From assembly GCA_017560765.1 (NCBI GenBank), contig JAFZEI010000025.1:1-40231 (forward strand): a DNA stretch of 40,231 bases, given 5' to 3'. This document shows, piece after piece, positions 1 through 6,843 of this stretch. Every line of letters starts with the position of its first letter. The first letter of the stretch is position 1. The stretch comes from Clostridia bacterium. Its GTDB lineage: Bacteria; Bacillota; Clostridia; UBA1212; UBA1255. The position numbers were made by a program, and so were the translations under genes. The notes beneath the pieces were generated by a model, which worked only from the letters and a program-made list of their open reading frames with translations, made no database searches and was not told where the DNA came from.

Positions 1-61
1 CTTTACACAGAATTTTATTATGCAGTGTGAAGTCTCTTATTTATTGCGTTTTAGAATAATG

Positions 62-96
62 TTTGATATACTTTATCAAAAGCTTATGTTTATAAT
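62..96 (+). promoter_or_regulatory. proBA promoter with inverted repeat
   Basis: A consensus -10 hexamer TATAAT lies at 91-96, about 34 bases before the proB start. Upstream, TTTGATA (62-68) and TATCAAA (74-80) form a perfect 7-5-7 inverted repeat where the -35 element should be. The -35 itself is weak, so an activator or repressor bound at the repeat is plausible. The regulator is unknown. Confidence 0.4.
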
Positions 97-129
97 AATA
101 GGCAGAATATAAAGAAAAGAGATATTGCA

Positions 130-951
130 ATGATAGAAGCAAGAGCAAAGCTAAAAGAAGCAAAAAGAATTGTTATTAAGATAGGTACATCGTCACTTGT
201 ATATGAAAATGGTAAAACAAATCTCAAGAGAATTCAGACATTGGCAAGAGTAATTTCTGATTTGATGAATACGGGTAAAGAAATTGTGTTGGTTTCATCA
301 GGTGCCATTGGCTTGGGTGTGACAAAATTAAATTTACCCGGAAAACCAAGTACTGTAGCCGCTCGTCAGGCTGTTGCAGCCGTAGGACAAGTAAATTTGA
401 TGAGAACTTATGGCAGAGCCTTTGAAGATTACGGATACACTGCAGGTCAAGTCCTTCTCACAAAGAATATATTAGAAGGTGAGGAGTCGAAGCACAACTC
501 GTTGAATACGTTTAATGCCTTGCTTGATATGAATATTGTTCCTATAGTAAATGAAAATGATACAGTTGCTGTAGATGAGATTAAGTTTGGAGATAATGAC
601 AATTTGTCAAGCATAGTTGCAAGGCTTATTGGTGCGGAACTTCTTATTATTCTAACAGATATTGATGGATATTATTCCCAAAATCCGAATGAACATCCCG
701 ATGCTGTCTTGTATCACAACATTTCCGACTTGTCAGAGAAAATAGAAGAGGCGGCCGGCGGAGCAGGCAGCAAGCTTGGAACAGGCGGAATGCTCACGAA
801 AGTTCATGCTTCAAGAATAGCTGCAGAACACGGAACAAATTCCGTAATAGCAAACGGCAATAATCCGGAGATAATATACGATATTTTAAATGGTGTAGAT
901 ATTGGTACATTATTTATTGCATCTAATGACAGTTTAAGAGAGGGCGAATAA
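130..951 (+). CDS. proB: Glutamate 5-kinase
   Basis: This enzyme phosphorylates glutamate to gamma-glutamyl phosphate, the first step of proline synthesis, in the cytoplasm. The 273-residue protein has the amino acid kinase fold: an N-terminal VIKIGTSSL, then VLVSSGAIGLG near residue 55, IVNENDTVAVDEIKFGDND near 137-155, and GTGGMLTKVHAS near 220. It is much shorter than the E. coli enzyme of about 367 residues because the C-terminal PUA domain is absent, as in several other bacteria. The ATG at 130 follows a purine-rich AAAGAAAAGAG. proA starts one base after the stop codon, so the two are co-transcribed and probably translationally coupled. The family call is secure. Confidence 0.97.
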   Translation: MIEARAKLKEAKRIVIKIGTSSLVYENGKTNLKRIQTLARVISDLMNTGKEIVLVSSGAIGLGVTKLNLPGKPSTVAARQAVAAVGQVNLMRTYGRAFEDYGYTAGQVLLTKNILEGEESKHNSLNTFNALLDMNIVPIVNENDTVAVDEIKFGDNDNLSSIVARLIGAELLIILTDIDGYYSQNPNEHPDAVLYHNISDLSEKIEEAAGGAGSKLGTGGMLTKVHASRIAAEHGTNSVIANGNNPEIIYDILNGVDIGTLFIASNDSLREGE

Positions 952-952
952 A

Positions 953-2242
953 GTGACAGAGAACGAAATTTTAAGCTATATTACTGAATATGGAATGAAA
1001 GCTAAAAAAGCAGCTTCTGTTTTGGCAACTGCTGCTGTAGAAAAGAAAAATCAAGCTTTAGCAAATGCAGCGAAACTCCTTATTGAAAAAACGCAATACA
1101 TTATCGCAGAGAACACTAAAGATATTGAAATGGCTGCTGCTAACGGAATGTCAGTACCGATGCAAGATAGGTTGCGCTTAACACCCGCCAGAATAGAAGG
1201 CATGGCAGAGGGATTAACACAGCTCATTTCTCTTGAAGATCCCATAGGAGCAATTATAGAGGGATATAAGAGACCTAACGGTTTGGAAATCATAAAAAAA
1301 CGAGTTCCTTTAGGAGTTATTGGGATTATTTATGAGGCAAGACCAAATGTTACGGCTGATGCTGCAGGTTTGTGTATAAAATCCGGAAATGCTTGTATTT
1401 TGCGTGGTGGAAAAGAAGCTCTTCGTTCAAACATAGCTGTTGCCTCTGTATTTTATGAAGCTCTCGAACAGGCAGGCTTGCCCGGTGACTGTGTACAGCT
1501 TATCGATAATACTGACAGAGAAATTGCAACAGCAATGATGAAACTTAATAAATACGTAGATGTATTGATTCCCAGAGGCGGAGCAGGATTAATTCGTTCT
1601 GTTGTAAACAATGCCTCTGTACCTGTCATTCAAACGGGAACAGGAAATTGTCATATATATGTTGATAGTGAAGTAGATAAGGAAATGGCCGTTTCGATAG
1701 TTATGAATGCGAAAACACAAAGACCTTCTGTTTGCAATGCGGCTGAAACTCTGCTCGTAAATGAAAAAATCGCAAAAGAATTTCTGCCGGTTATAGCAGC
1801 AGAATTATCAACAAAAAAAGTAGAATTAAGATGTTGCGAGTTTTCCTATGATATTATTAAAAATAGCGATAAGGTTATAGATACATCTGTTTTACACGCT
1901 ACAGAAGCTGACTGGGATACAGAATATGACGATTTGATTCTGGCTGTTAAGGTCGTTTCGGACTATAAAGAAGCAGTACAACATATTAATTGTTACGGCA
2001 CAGGTCATTCGGAGGCAATCATAACTACAAACTACGATAAAGCAAGATATTTCCAAGAAAATATTGATGCTGCTTGTGTATATGTCAATGCGTCAACAAG
2101 ATTCACAGATGGCTTTGAATTTGGTTTTGGTGCAGAGATAGGCATAAGCAATCAAAAACTTCACGCAAGAGGCCCTATGGGACTTAAGGAATTAACGACA
2201 ATTAAATATGTTATTAATGGTAATGGCCAGATAAGAGGATAA
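953..2242 (+). CDS. proA: Gamma-glutamyl phosphate reductase
   Basis: This NADPH-dependent enzyme reduces gamma-glutamyl phosphate to glutamate semialdehyde, the second step of proline synthesis. The 429 residues match the usual family length and show aldehyde dehydrogenase superfamily features: GVIGIIYEARPNVT near residue 122, a glycine-rich GGAGL, and the catalytic cysteine in QRPSVCNAAETLLV near residue 261. Translation starts at GTG 953, just after the proB stop, and the GAGGGCG before that stop can serve as the ribosome binding site. The gene ends 8 bases before the stop of the convergent membrane protein gene; no convincing terminator separates them. Confidence 0.97.
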   Translation: MTENEILSYITEYGMKAKKAASVLATAAVEKKNQALANAAKLLIEKTQYIIAENTKDIEMAAANGMSVPMQDRLRLTPARIEGMAEGLTQLISLEDPIGAIIEGYKRPNGLEIIKKRVPLGVIGIIYEARPNVTADAAGLCIKSGNACILRGGKEALRSNIAVASVFYEALEQAGLPGDCVQLIDNTDREIATAMMKLNKYVDVLIPRGGAGLIRSVVNNASVPVIQTGTGNCHIYVDSEVDKEMAVSIVMNAKTQRPSVCNAAETLLVNEKIAKEFLPVIAAELSTKKVELRCCEFSYDIIKNSDKVIDTSVLHATEADWDTEYDDLILAVKVVSDYKEAVQHINCYGTGHSEAIITTNYDKARYFQENIDAACVYVNASTRFTDGFEFGFGAEIGISNQKLHARGPMGLKELTTIKYVINGNGQIRG

Positions 2243-2250
2243 TTTAGATG

Positions 2251-2751
2251 TTATACGTGATTTTTAAAAAGCGTATTTCTGATTTTATCGCCTAAATTCA
2301 AACCGGCAATACCACAAATAGAGCCTATAAGCAAGCCGCAGAGTAACATCGTAAGGATATCCTTATTGAAAGAAATGCGGCTTTCTAATATCCATCTGAT
2401 AATTACAAGGGCAAACATATATACAAAACCCACAAGTGTACCATTAAACCAGCCTTTTGACTTTGCTGCTGCAGTGGAATAGAAGGCTGAAATAACAATG
2501 CTTATTAATATAGTGCTTAAAAGTGCAGGAGACATATACTCTTCGGGAAAATCTGTTATTTTAATTGCGTATCCTATAATGAAAAAAAGAGGTACAGAAA
2601 TTAAAAATGACATTACTGTTCCTTTTATGAAATAGTATAGTCTTCCGTGAGAATCTATAACATGTCTTTTTTGTATTTCTTTTGCCTTTTCCTTTGCTGC
2701 TCTTTTTGTGTAGTTACTTTTAGGTGTAATAGTAGGGGTATGATAGCTCAT
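2251..2751 (-). CDS. TIGR04086/YrzE-like membrane protein
   Basis: The protein has 166 residues: a basic, hydrophilic N-terminal tail of about 45 residues followed by four predicted membrane segments. The AKSKGWFNGTLVGFVY stretch and the final GIAGLNLGDKI resemble the TIGR04086 (YrzE-like) family of small Firmicute membrane proteins, whose function is not known. I chose ATG 2751 over TTG 2757 because GGAGA lies about 8 bases upstream of it. The long positively charged N-terminus is an extension relative to what I recall of the family. The gene lies downstream of, and on the same strand as, the amidohydrolase gene, 60 bases away, with a perfect inverted repeat between them. Confidence 0.7.
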   Translation of the reverse strand: MSYHTPTITPKSNYTKRAAKEKAKEIQKRHVIDSHGRLYYFIKGTVMSFLISVPLFFIIGYAIKITDFPEEYMSPALLSTILISIVISAFYSTAAAKSKGWFNGTLVGFVYMFALVIIRWILESRISFNKDILTMLLCGLLIGSICGIAGLNLGDKIRNTLFKNHV

Positions 2752-2766
2752 ATACAATCTCCAAAA

Positions 2767-2788
2767 ATATCTTTTAGTTAAAAGATAT
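2767..2788. repeat. Perfect 10-bp inverted repeat
   Basis: ATATCTTTTA (2767-2776) and TAAAAGATAT (2779-2788) are exact inverted copies separated by two bases. The repeat sits about 16 bases upstream of the ATG of the minus-strand membrane protein gene, just before its ribosome binding site. It could be an operator or an RNA hairpin that affects translation. There is no U-tract after it, so it is not a standard terminator. Confidence 0.5.
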
Positions 2789-2811
2789 GAGCTAATTTAA
2801 AAGCTTATGAA

Positions 2812-3615
2812 TTATTTTATATTAAAGAATAAGGCTGCATTTGTTCCTAATATTTTTTCTTTATAATCATCAGATAAAGGAAGTGCTTCAATAAAATCAA
2901 CAGATTTGTCAGGTGATTCCCATGGACAATCGCTGCCTAAAAAAATATTTTCGATAGGGTGTTTGTTTATTATCTTCATAGCTGTATCAGTGCTATCCAT
3001 ATATGTTGCTGCCATGGCTGTGTCAAAATATACATTTTGCAAGCCGACTAGATGCTCAACAACATCGTCCCACAACTTTAAACCGCCGAAATGAGCTAAA
3101 ACCATTTTTAATCTAGGGAATTTTTTTGCGATTTTAGCGCTTGCCTCAGGCATAGCGTGAACGAGCTGCGGACTATAACAATCCCATCCTGAGTGAAAGA
3201 CTATTGGTAAATCTAAATCGGAACACATTTGATAAATAGGAAACAGTTTTTCTTCATCAATAAAAAATCCTTGGTAATCCGGATGTAATTTGATAGCTTT
3301 AATTGAAAGATCTTTTATGCGCTGCAATTCATTAAGGGCATCGGGATTGTCGGGGTGAACGGAGCCTGTTGAAATCATTGCATGGTATTTCTCATTATTC
3401 TCAGCAGCAGTGTTATTAATTGTAATCTGTTGGGAGGGAGATGTGGAAATATTTAAATTTATAAACTTGTCAATGTTCAAACTTTTCATATATGAAATGG
3501 TACCGGATACAGTACCGTTTGTTGCAGGTGTGATGCCGGAAATAACAGCAAGGCGGTGGAGTGCCTTTTCTGCAATTTTATCGGGGAAAGTATGAGCGTG
3601 TGCATCTATTATCAT
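2812..3615 (-). CDS. Amidohydrolase-family metal hydrolase
   Basis: A 267-residue TIM-barrel hydrolase of the amidohydrolase-2 type (the decarboxylase/hydrolase group typified by PF04909). The N-terminal DAHAHTFPD supplies the HxH metal motif at residues 6-8. HSGWD near 142, LAHFGG near 174 and the C-terminal GSDCPWESP supply the further histidines and the metal-binding aspartate expected on later strands. The substrate cannot be read from the sequence. ATG 3615 follows GAGG at a good distance, and a TTGCAG-N16-TATAAT promoter precedes it, so it is expressed separately from dinB. The membrane protein gene downstream may share its transcript. Confidence 0.8.
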   Translation of the reverse strand: MIIDAHAHTFPDKIAEKALHRLAVISGITPATNGTVSGTISYMKSLNIDKFINLNISTSPSQQITINNTAAENNEKYHAMISTGSVHPDNPDALNELQRIKDLSIKAIKLHPDYQGFFIDEEKLFPIYQMCSDLDLPIVFHSGWDCYSPQLVHAMPEASAKIAKKFPRLKMVLAHFGGLKLWDDVVEHLVGLQNVYFDTAMAATYMDSTDTAMKIINKHPIENIFLGSDCPWESPDKSVDFIEALPLSDDYKEKILGTNAALFFNIK

Positions 3616-3646
3616 ATAAAAACCTCTTCTTTTATTTTTCTATGAT

Positions 3647-3674
3647 ATTATACCCCAACAAACGTATACTGCAA
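3647..3674 (-). promoter_or_regulatory. Promoter of the amidohydrolase gene
   Basis: On the minus strand, TTGCAG (3669-3674) and TATAAT (3647-3652) are separated by 16 bases. The promoter lies between the dinB stop and the amidohydrolase start and points into the latter. Confidence 0.55.
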
Positions 3675-3688
3675 TATTTATTTTTATA

Positions 3689-4903
3689 TTATGCTTTTTT
3701 TTCGCAAAAAGCATAATGTGAGCGATCGTATATTATCATTGCATAATTAATAACATTTTCACCGAAACGATATTGTAATTGATCCATTGTGGATTCTATT
3801 TTTTCGGATTTGTTTATTCTTTGTGCTGTTCCCCATAGGTCTAATTGGTAGGGAGTGCCATAGGGGACAAGATTAATTGCACGAACACTGATGGAGCGAA
3901 TATCATGTGTCCATTTATATTTCTTTTGAAAAAGAGCATGTCCTTGTCTTGAAATGGCTAATGAACTTTGTGTAGGTGTGGGTAGGATGCATTGGAATTC
4001 GTGATTGTTGAATTCTGAATCTCTAACAGAGATTTGAATACCGCTTGCAGCCAATCTGTTGGAACGTAACTTTTTTGCAACTGTTTCTGATAAAGCAAAT
4101 ATTAGATGCCATACATCGTCATTGCATTTTAAATCGGTAGGCGTTGTAACACCATGTCCGATGCTCTTAACGGGAGATGAAAAGTCACAATCTGATACGG
4201 GACTGTTCTCTAATCCGTTGGCATATTCCCAAAGTTGAGAGCCGCTTTTTCCTAAAATCTTCTGCAGACATTCCGGAGATTCTTTTGCAAGATCTCCGAT
4301 AGTTTTAATATAAACTGAATTTAATATTTTTGAAGTTTTGCGACCAACTCCCATTAAGTAATCAACAGGTAAGGGCCAAATGTCTTTTTTAAAAGATTTT
4401 TTATCGATTACCGTAACTGCGTTTGGCTTTCTTAAATCTGATGCGAGTTTTGCAAAAATCTTATTGAAGCTCACTCCTACTGATACAGTTATTCCCAGCT
4501 CGGAATGGATTGTTCTTCGTATAAGATTTGCTATTTCTTCACCTGAACCGAAGAGCTTTGTACTTCCCGTTACATCCAACCAACACTCGTCAAGTCCGAA
4601 GGATTCTATTTTATCGGTAAAACTATAATAAATGTCTCTTGCTGCCTTTGAATATCGCATATAAGTGTCGTAGTGTGGTTTTACCGTTATTAAAGAAGGA
4701 CATTTAAGCCTTGCCTGCCAAATTGTTTCGCCGGTCTGTACACCGTATTCTTTGGCTTCGTAACTTTTAGCAAGTACAATACCATGACGATCCTCCGGAT
4801 CTCCGCATACAGCAATGGGTTTGCCCTTTAAACCGGGGTTCTCGGCACATTCTATAGAAGCAAAACAGTTATTTATATCACAGTGAAGTATTATTCTTTC
4901 CAT
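3689..4903 (-). CDS. dinB: Y-family DNA polymerase IV
   Basis: A 404-residue translesion DNA polymerase. The catalytic carboxylates are visible: D9 in HCDINN and D105-E106 in FGLDECWLDV. F14 occupies the steric-gate position. VSVGVSFNKIFAKLASDLRKPN near residues 140-160 is the typical palm/thumb junction. A QLDLW stretch near residue 355 resembles the beta-clamp binding pentapeptide, which suggests recruitment to the replication clamp. ATG 4903 follows AAAGGA. The gene has a consensus promoter (5009-5037) whose spacer holds a CGAAC-type site, and it diverges from an XRE repressor and an ImmA/IrrE peptidase. Damage-inducible expression is therefore likely, though this is inferred. Confidence 0.95.
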   Translation of the reverse strand: MERIILHCDINNCFASIECAENPGLKGKPIAVCGDPEDRHGIVLAKSYEAKEYGVQTGETIWQARLKCPSLITVKPHYDTYMRYSKAARDIYYSFTDKIESFGLDECWLDVTGSTKLFGSGEEIANLIRRTIHSELGITVSVGVSFNKIFAKLASDLRKPNAVTVIDKKSFKKDIWPLPVDYLMGVGRKTSKILNSVYIKTIGDLAKESPECLQKILGKSGSQLWEYANGLENSPVSDCDFSSPVKSIGHGVTTPTDLKCNDDVWHLIFALSETVAKKLRSNRLAASGIQISVRDSEFNNHEFQCILPTPTQSSLAISRQGHALFQKKYKWTHDIRSISVRAINLVPYGTPYQLDLWGTAQRINKSEKIESTMDQLQYRFGENVINYAMIIYDRSHYAFCEKKA

Positions 4904-4946
4904 TTCTTTGTTCCTTTCTTTTTCTTTTGTTTTTTACATTTTGCTA

Positions 4947-4975
4947 TTGACAAGCAATGCGAACGGTTGTATCAT
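4947..4975 (+). promoter_or_regulatory. Promoter of the xre-immA operon
   Basis: TTGACA (4947-4952) and TATCAT (4970-4975) are spaced by exactly 17 bases and point towards xre. Site A (4960-4973) covers the 3' half of the spacer and most of the -10. Transcription would start near 4982 and run through the dinB promoter, giving a leader of about 120 bases. Confidence 0.6.
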
Positions 4976-5061
4976 AAAAGCGAACGGTGATTCGTTGTTG
5001 TGAGAGGGATTATAACACGAACGTAAATGCGTGTCAACACCCTAAAGCGAATAAATTTTCG
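4960..5061. promoter_or_regulatory. Array of four CGAAC-type operator-like sites
   Basis: Four 14-bp elements share a CGAAC-N4-nTTCG pattern. A is at 4960-4973 (CGAACGGTTGTATC), B at 4981-4994 (CGAACGGTGATTCG), C at 5018-5031 (CGAACGTAAATGCG) and D at 5048-5061 (CGAATAAATTTTCG). Site B is the closest to a palindrome and differs at one position from CGAAC-N4-GTTCG, the core of the Gram-positive LexA/DinR box. A lies in the xre promoter, C fills the dinB promoter spacer, B lies between the two start points and D lies upstream of the xre ribosome binding site. They could bind LexA, the XRE protein, or both. Confidence 0.6.
5009..5037 (-). promoter_or_regulatory. Consensus promoter of dinB
   Basis: On the minus strand, TTGACA (5032-5037) and TATAAT (5009-5014) are perfect hexamers with a 17-base spacer. 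The spacer (5015-5031) contains the whole of site C. A promoter this strong on a mutagenic polymerase gene implies tight repression. Transcription would start near 5002, heading towards dinB, opposite to the xre promoter. Confidence 0.75.
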
Positions 5062-5101
5062 CATAAGTATTTATAGCGATTTATAGAAAGTGAGTTTTAA
5101 A

Positions 5102-5509
5102 ATGCAAATAGGTGATAAAATTAGAAATGCAAGAAAAAGAGCCGGTTTTACACAAAAAGAGTTGGCGGCAAAAGTTAATGTAACAACGAGATGCATTCAG
5201 TATTATGAGGCTAATATCAGAAAACCTCAAAGTACGGAGATCATCATTAAGCTTGCGGCAGCTTTGAATGAAGAAGTAAATTATTTTCTTTCTGAGCAAG
5301 AGCTTGCCATAATGAGAGAAAACGAGATGTTTATCGGAGAAGCGGAGTCAAAATATGGCAAAACAGGTAAGGCACAAGCAAACCATATTATTGAGAGTGC
5401 ACAGGCATTGTTTGCAGGCGGAGAACTTGCGGAGGAGGATAAAGAGGCATTCTTCAGAGCGATAACAGAGATATACTTTGATTCAAAGAAGAATAGTCAA
5501 CAAAAATAG
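5102..5509 (+). CDS. XRE-family HTH repressor
   Basis: A 135-residue DNA-binding protein. Residues 1-60 form a Cro/CI-type helix-turn-helix: IGDKIRNARKRAGFTQKELA, then VTTRCIQYYEANIRKPQ as the recognition region. The remaining 75 residues are acidic and helical and probably serve dimerisation or contain the cleavage site for the peptidase. I prefer ATG 5102, which follows GAAAGTGAG by about 7 bases, over GTG 5090, which lies within that ribosome binding site. The ImmA/IrrE gene starts one base after its stop, so the two form a repressor-antirepressor pair of the ImmR/ImmA or DdrO/IrrE type. The likely targets are the operator-like sites upstream. Confidence 0.88.
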   Translation: MQIGDKIRNARKRAGFTQKELAAKVNVTTRCIQYYEANIRKPQSTEIIIKLAAALNEEVNYFLSEQELAIMRENEMFIGEAESKYGKTGKAQANHIIESAQALFAGGELAEEDKEAFFRAITEIYFDSKKNSQQK

Positions 5510-5510
5510 C

Positions 5511-6020
5511 ATGAGTCATTATATCGCGGAGAAGGTAACTCAATTAAAAGAGGATTATGGCACAGATAATCCTTTTGATATTCTTGAAGCGCTTGGAGTA
5601 ACGGTAAAATACAACTATGAGTTTACTAAAATAAAGGCGTTCTATTATATTATGTTTGGGAAGCCTTATGTTGTTATAAATGGTAATTTAGATACCTACC
5701 AAATGAGAACGGTTGCAGCGCACGAATTGGGACACCACATTTTGCACAGCGATCTTGCCGTGAATTCACCTTTAAAAGAGTTGGGTTTTTATGATATAAA
5801 ATCAGGACCTGAGTATGAAGCAAATATTTTTGCTGCAAATCTGCTCGTTGATGATGAGAGGTTGGAGAGCATGTTGCAAGAGGAATCGGACTTTTTTAGA
5901 ATATGTGCAAATTTGGAGGTTGCACCTGAGTTAATGGCCTTTAAAATGAAAACTTTTAATGTGAAAGGGAAGCGTTATAATATCCCAATTACATTTAAAA
6001 GTGATTTTTTGGCAAAATAA
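5511..6020 (+). CDS. ImmA/IrrE-family zinc metallopeptidase
   Basis: A 169-residue protein of the ImmA/IrrE (COG2856) group. The zinc motif HELGHHILH lies near residue 76, and a later acidic EYEANIFAANLLV supplies the third metal ligand, the typical arrangement in this family. Known members cleave an XRE repressor encoded beside them (ImmA on ImmR in ICEBs1, IrrE on DdrO in Deinococcus) after DNA damage. I start at ATG 5511, one base after the xre stop, with translation likely coupled; an in-frame TTG at 5478 is less likely. No integrase or phage gene is nearby, so this looks like a resident chromosomal pair, not an element's immunity region. Confidence 0.88.
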   Translation: MSHYIAEKVTQLKEDYGTDNPFDILEALGVTVKYNYEFTKIKAFYYIMFGKPYVVINGNLDTYQMRTVAAHELGHHILHSDLAVNSPLKELGFYDIKSGPEYEANIFAANLLVDDERLESMLQEESDFFRICANLEVAPELMAFKMKTFNVKGKRYNIPITFKSDFLAK

Positions 6021-6125
6021 TAAATAAAACTTTTGAATTCTTTAATTTTTATTGCACATACTTGTAGAAGGATGTTTTAAACAATATCTGATGTTTATTT
6101 TTGAAATAAAGAGAGTGTGTAATAA

Positions 6126-6368
6126 ATGAATCAAAAAAAGAATAATAATGGAGATTTTAATAACAGAATAACTAATCCCGTAAATCCAAATGAAGGAATT
6201 TTAAAAGGTTTGGATTATGCAAAAGATGCTTTTTTGCATAATCCGATTGCTTCAGCTACAGATACCACTGGCTATGTTCAAAGAGTTCCGTTTGGAGAGT
6301 TTGAGGCAGGTTCTTACGAAGATATGTTTGATGTTCCTGTCTCTTACGAGAAAGAAAAAAGGGATTAA
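6126..6368 (+). CDS. Small hypothetical protein
   Basis: An 80-residue hydrophilic protein that I do not recognise. The N-terminus is rich in Asn and Lys, followed by a middle with alternating aromatic and small residues (DYAKDAFLHNPIASATD) and an acidic, tyrosine-containing tail. It has no signal peptide, no membrane segment and no cysteine. AAGAGAGTG lies at a suitable distance before ATG 6126, and a good terminator follows at 6391-6432, both of which support a real gene. It is 105 bases downstream of immA on the same strand and could be read from the same transcript. No function is proposed. Confidence 0.6.
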   Translation: MNQKKNNNGDFNNRITNPVNPNEGILKGLDYAKDAFLHNPIASATDTTGYVQRVPFGEFEAGSYEDMFDVPVSYEKEKRD

Positions 6369-6390
6369 TATATCTTAATATTTTTATTAG

Positions 6391-6432
6391 GCAGAGTTTC
6401 AGCACTTTCGTTGTGTCAGACTCTGTTTTTTT
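6391..6432 (+). terminator. Intrinsic terminator
   Basis: CAGAGT (6392-6397) pairs with ACTCTG (6420-6425), with additional inner CAC/GTG pairing, followed by seven T residues at 6426-6432. It ends the transcript of the small orphan gene and insulates the cell division cluster from the xre-immA side. Confidence 0.8.
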
Positions 6433-6489
6433 GTTGATTTTAAACAAAAATAAAGTCCAAAATAAATTTCTAAAATTATAAAAAAGGTA

Positions 6490-6518
6490 TTGCAATCTTA
6501 CATATATTGGTGTATTAT
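6490..6518 (+). promoter_or_regulatory. Promoter of the mraZ cell division cluster
   Basis: TTGCAA (6490-6495) and TATTAT (6513-6518) are separated by 17 bases. The predicted start near 6525 leaves a leader of about 320 bases before mraZ. The region 6433-6843 holds no gene other than a possible short leader peptide at 6560-6634. It also has a small hairpin (AGATGC/GCATCT, 6785-6800) without a U-tract. Confidence 0.65.
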
Positions 6519-6527
6519 TAGCTTGTC

Positions 6528-6552
6528 GGTGGTGATTTGAGGAATTTTGAGG
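6528..6552 (+). promoter_or_regulatory. Candidate MraZ operator, three G-rich boxes
   Basis: GGTGG (6528-6532), TGAGG (6538-6542) and TGAGG (6548-6552) are separated by 5-base spacers, a strict 10-bp period. They begin just downstream of the predicted transcription start. MraZ proteins bind three or four TGGG-type repeats with 5-base spacers ahead of their own operon, so both spacing and position fit autoregulation. The exact bases differ from the E. coli consensus. Confidence 0.55.
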
Positions 6553-6559
6553 TTCCTAG

Positions 6560-6634
6560 ATGAATAAAAGTGGTTTTTGTTGGACAAGAATTGCGTTTTC
6601 GAGAAAAATTACTTACATAGACATTTTTTACTAA
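6560..6634 (+). CDS. Possible 24-residue leader peptide
   Basis: A short open frame begins at ATG 6560, seven bases after the GAGG of the third MraZ-like box, and ends at TAA 6632-6634. The peptide starts MNKSGFCWTR and ends YIDIFY. If translated, its ribosome binding site would coincide with the operator. It may equally be a chance frame in the leader. Confidence 0.25.
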   Translation: MNKSGFCWTRIAFSRKITYIDIFY

Positions 6635-6843
6635 AGATTAATTTTCTTAATGAGAAAACAAAAGACAAAACCCGTAAGGGAAATAGGATTTACAAAAGAT
6701 AAAATTTTAATTTACTAAAGAAACGTTTTTTAAGATACAAAGGATTTAAAAAACACAAAAGCTATTAAAACTGTACGTATGATAAGATGCTTAGGCATCT
6801 CGTAAAAGTACAAAGGATAAATTCTTGAAAGGGGAACTCGGCT

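Noticed and set aside
2253-2275. Terminator between proA and the membrane protein gene
   Set aside because: ATACG/CGTAT with an A/T core is weak and lies inside the membrane protein coding end.
3688-3717. Terminator at the end of dinB
   Set aside because: A 12-bp A/T-rich inverted repeat covers the dinB stop, but no U-tract follows on the minus strand, so I did not call it.
5090-6020. Prophage or integrative element immunity region
   Set aside because: The XRE-ImmA pair resembles ICEBs1 immunity genes, but there is no integrase, excisionase, attachment repeat or conjugation gene between proBA and the mraZ cluster.
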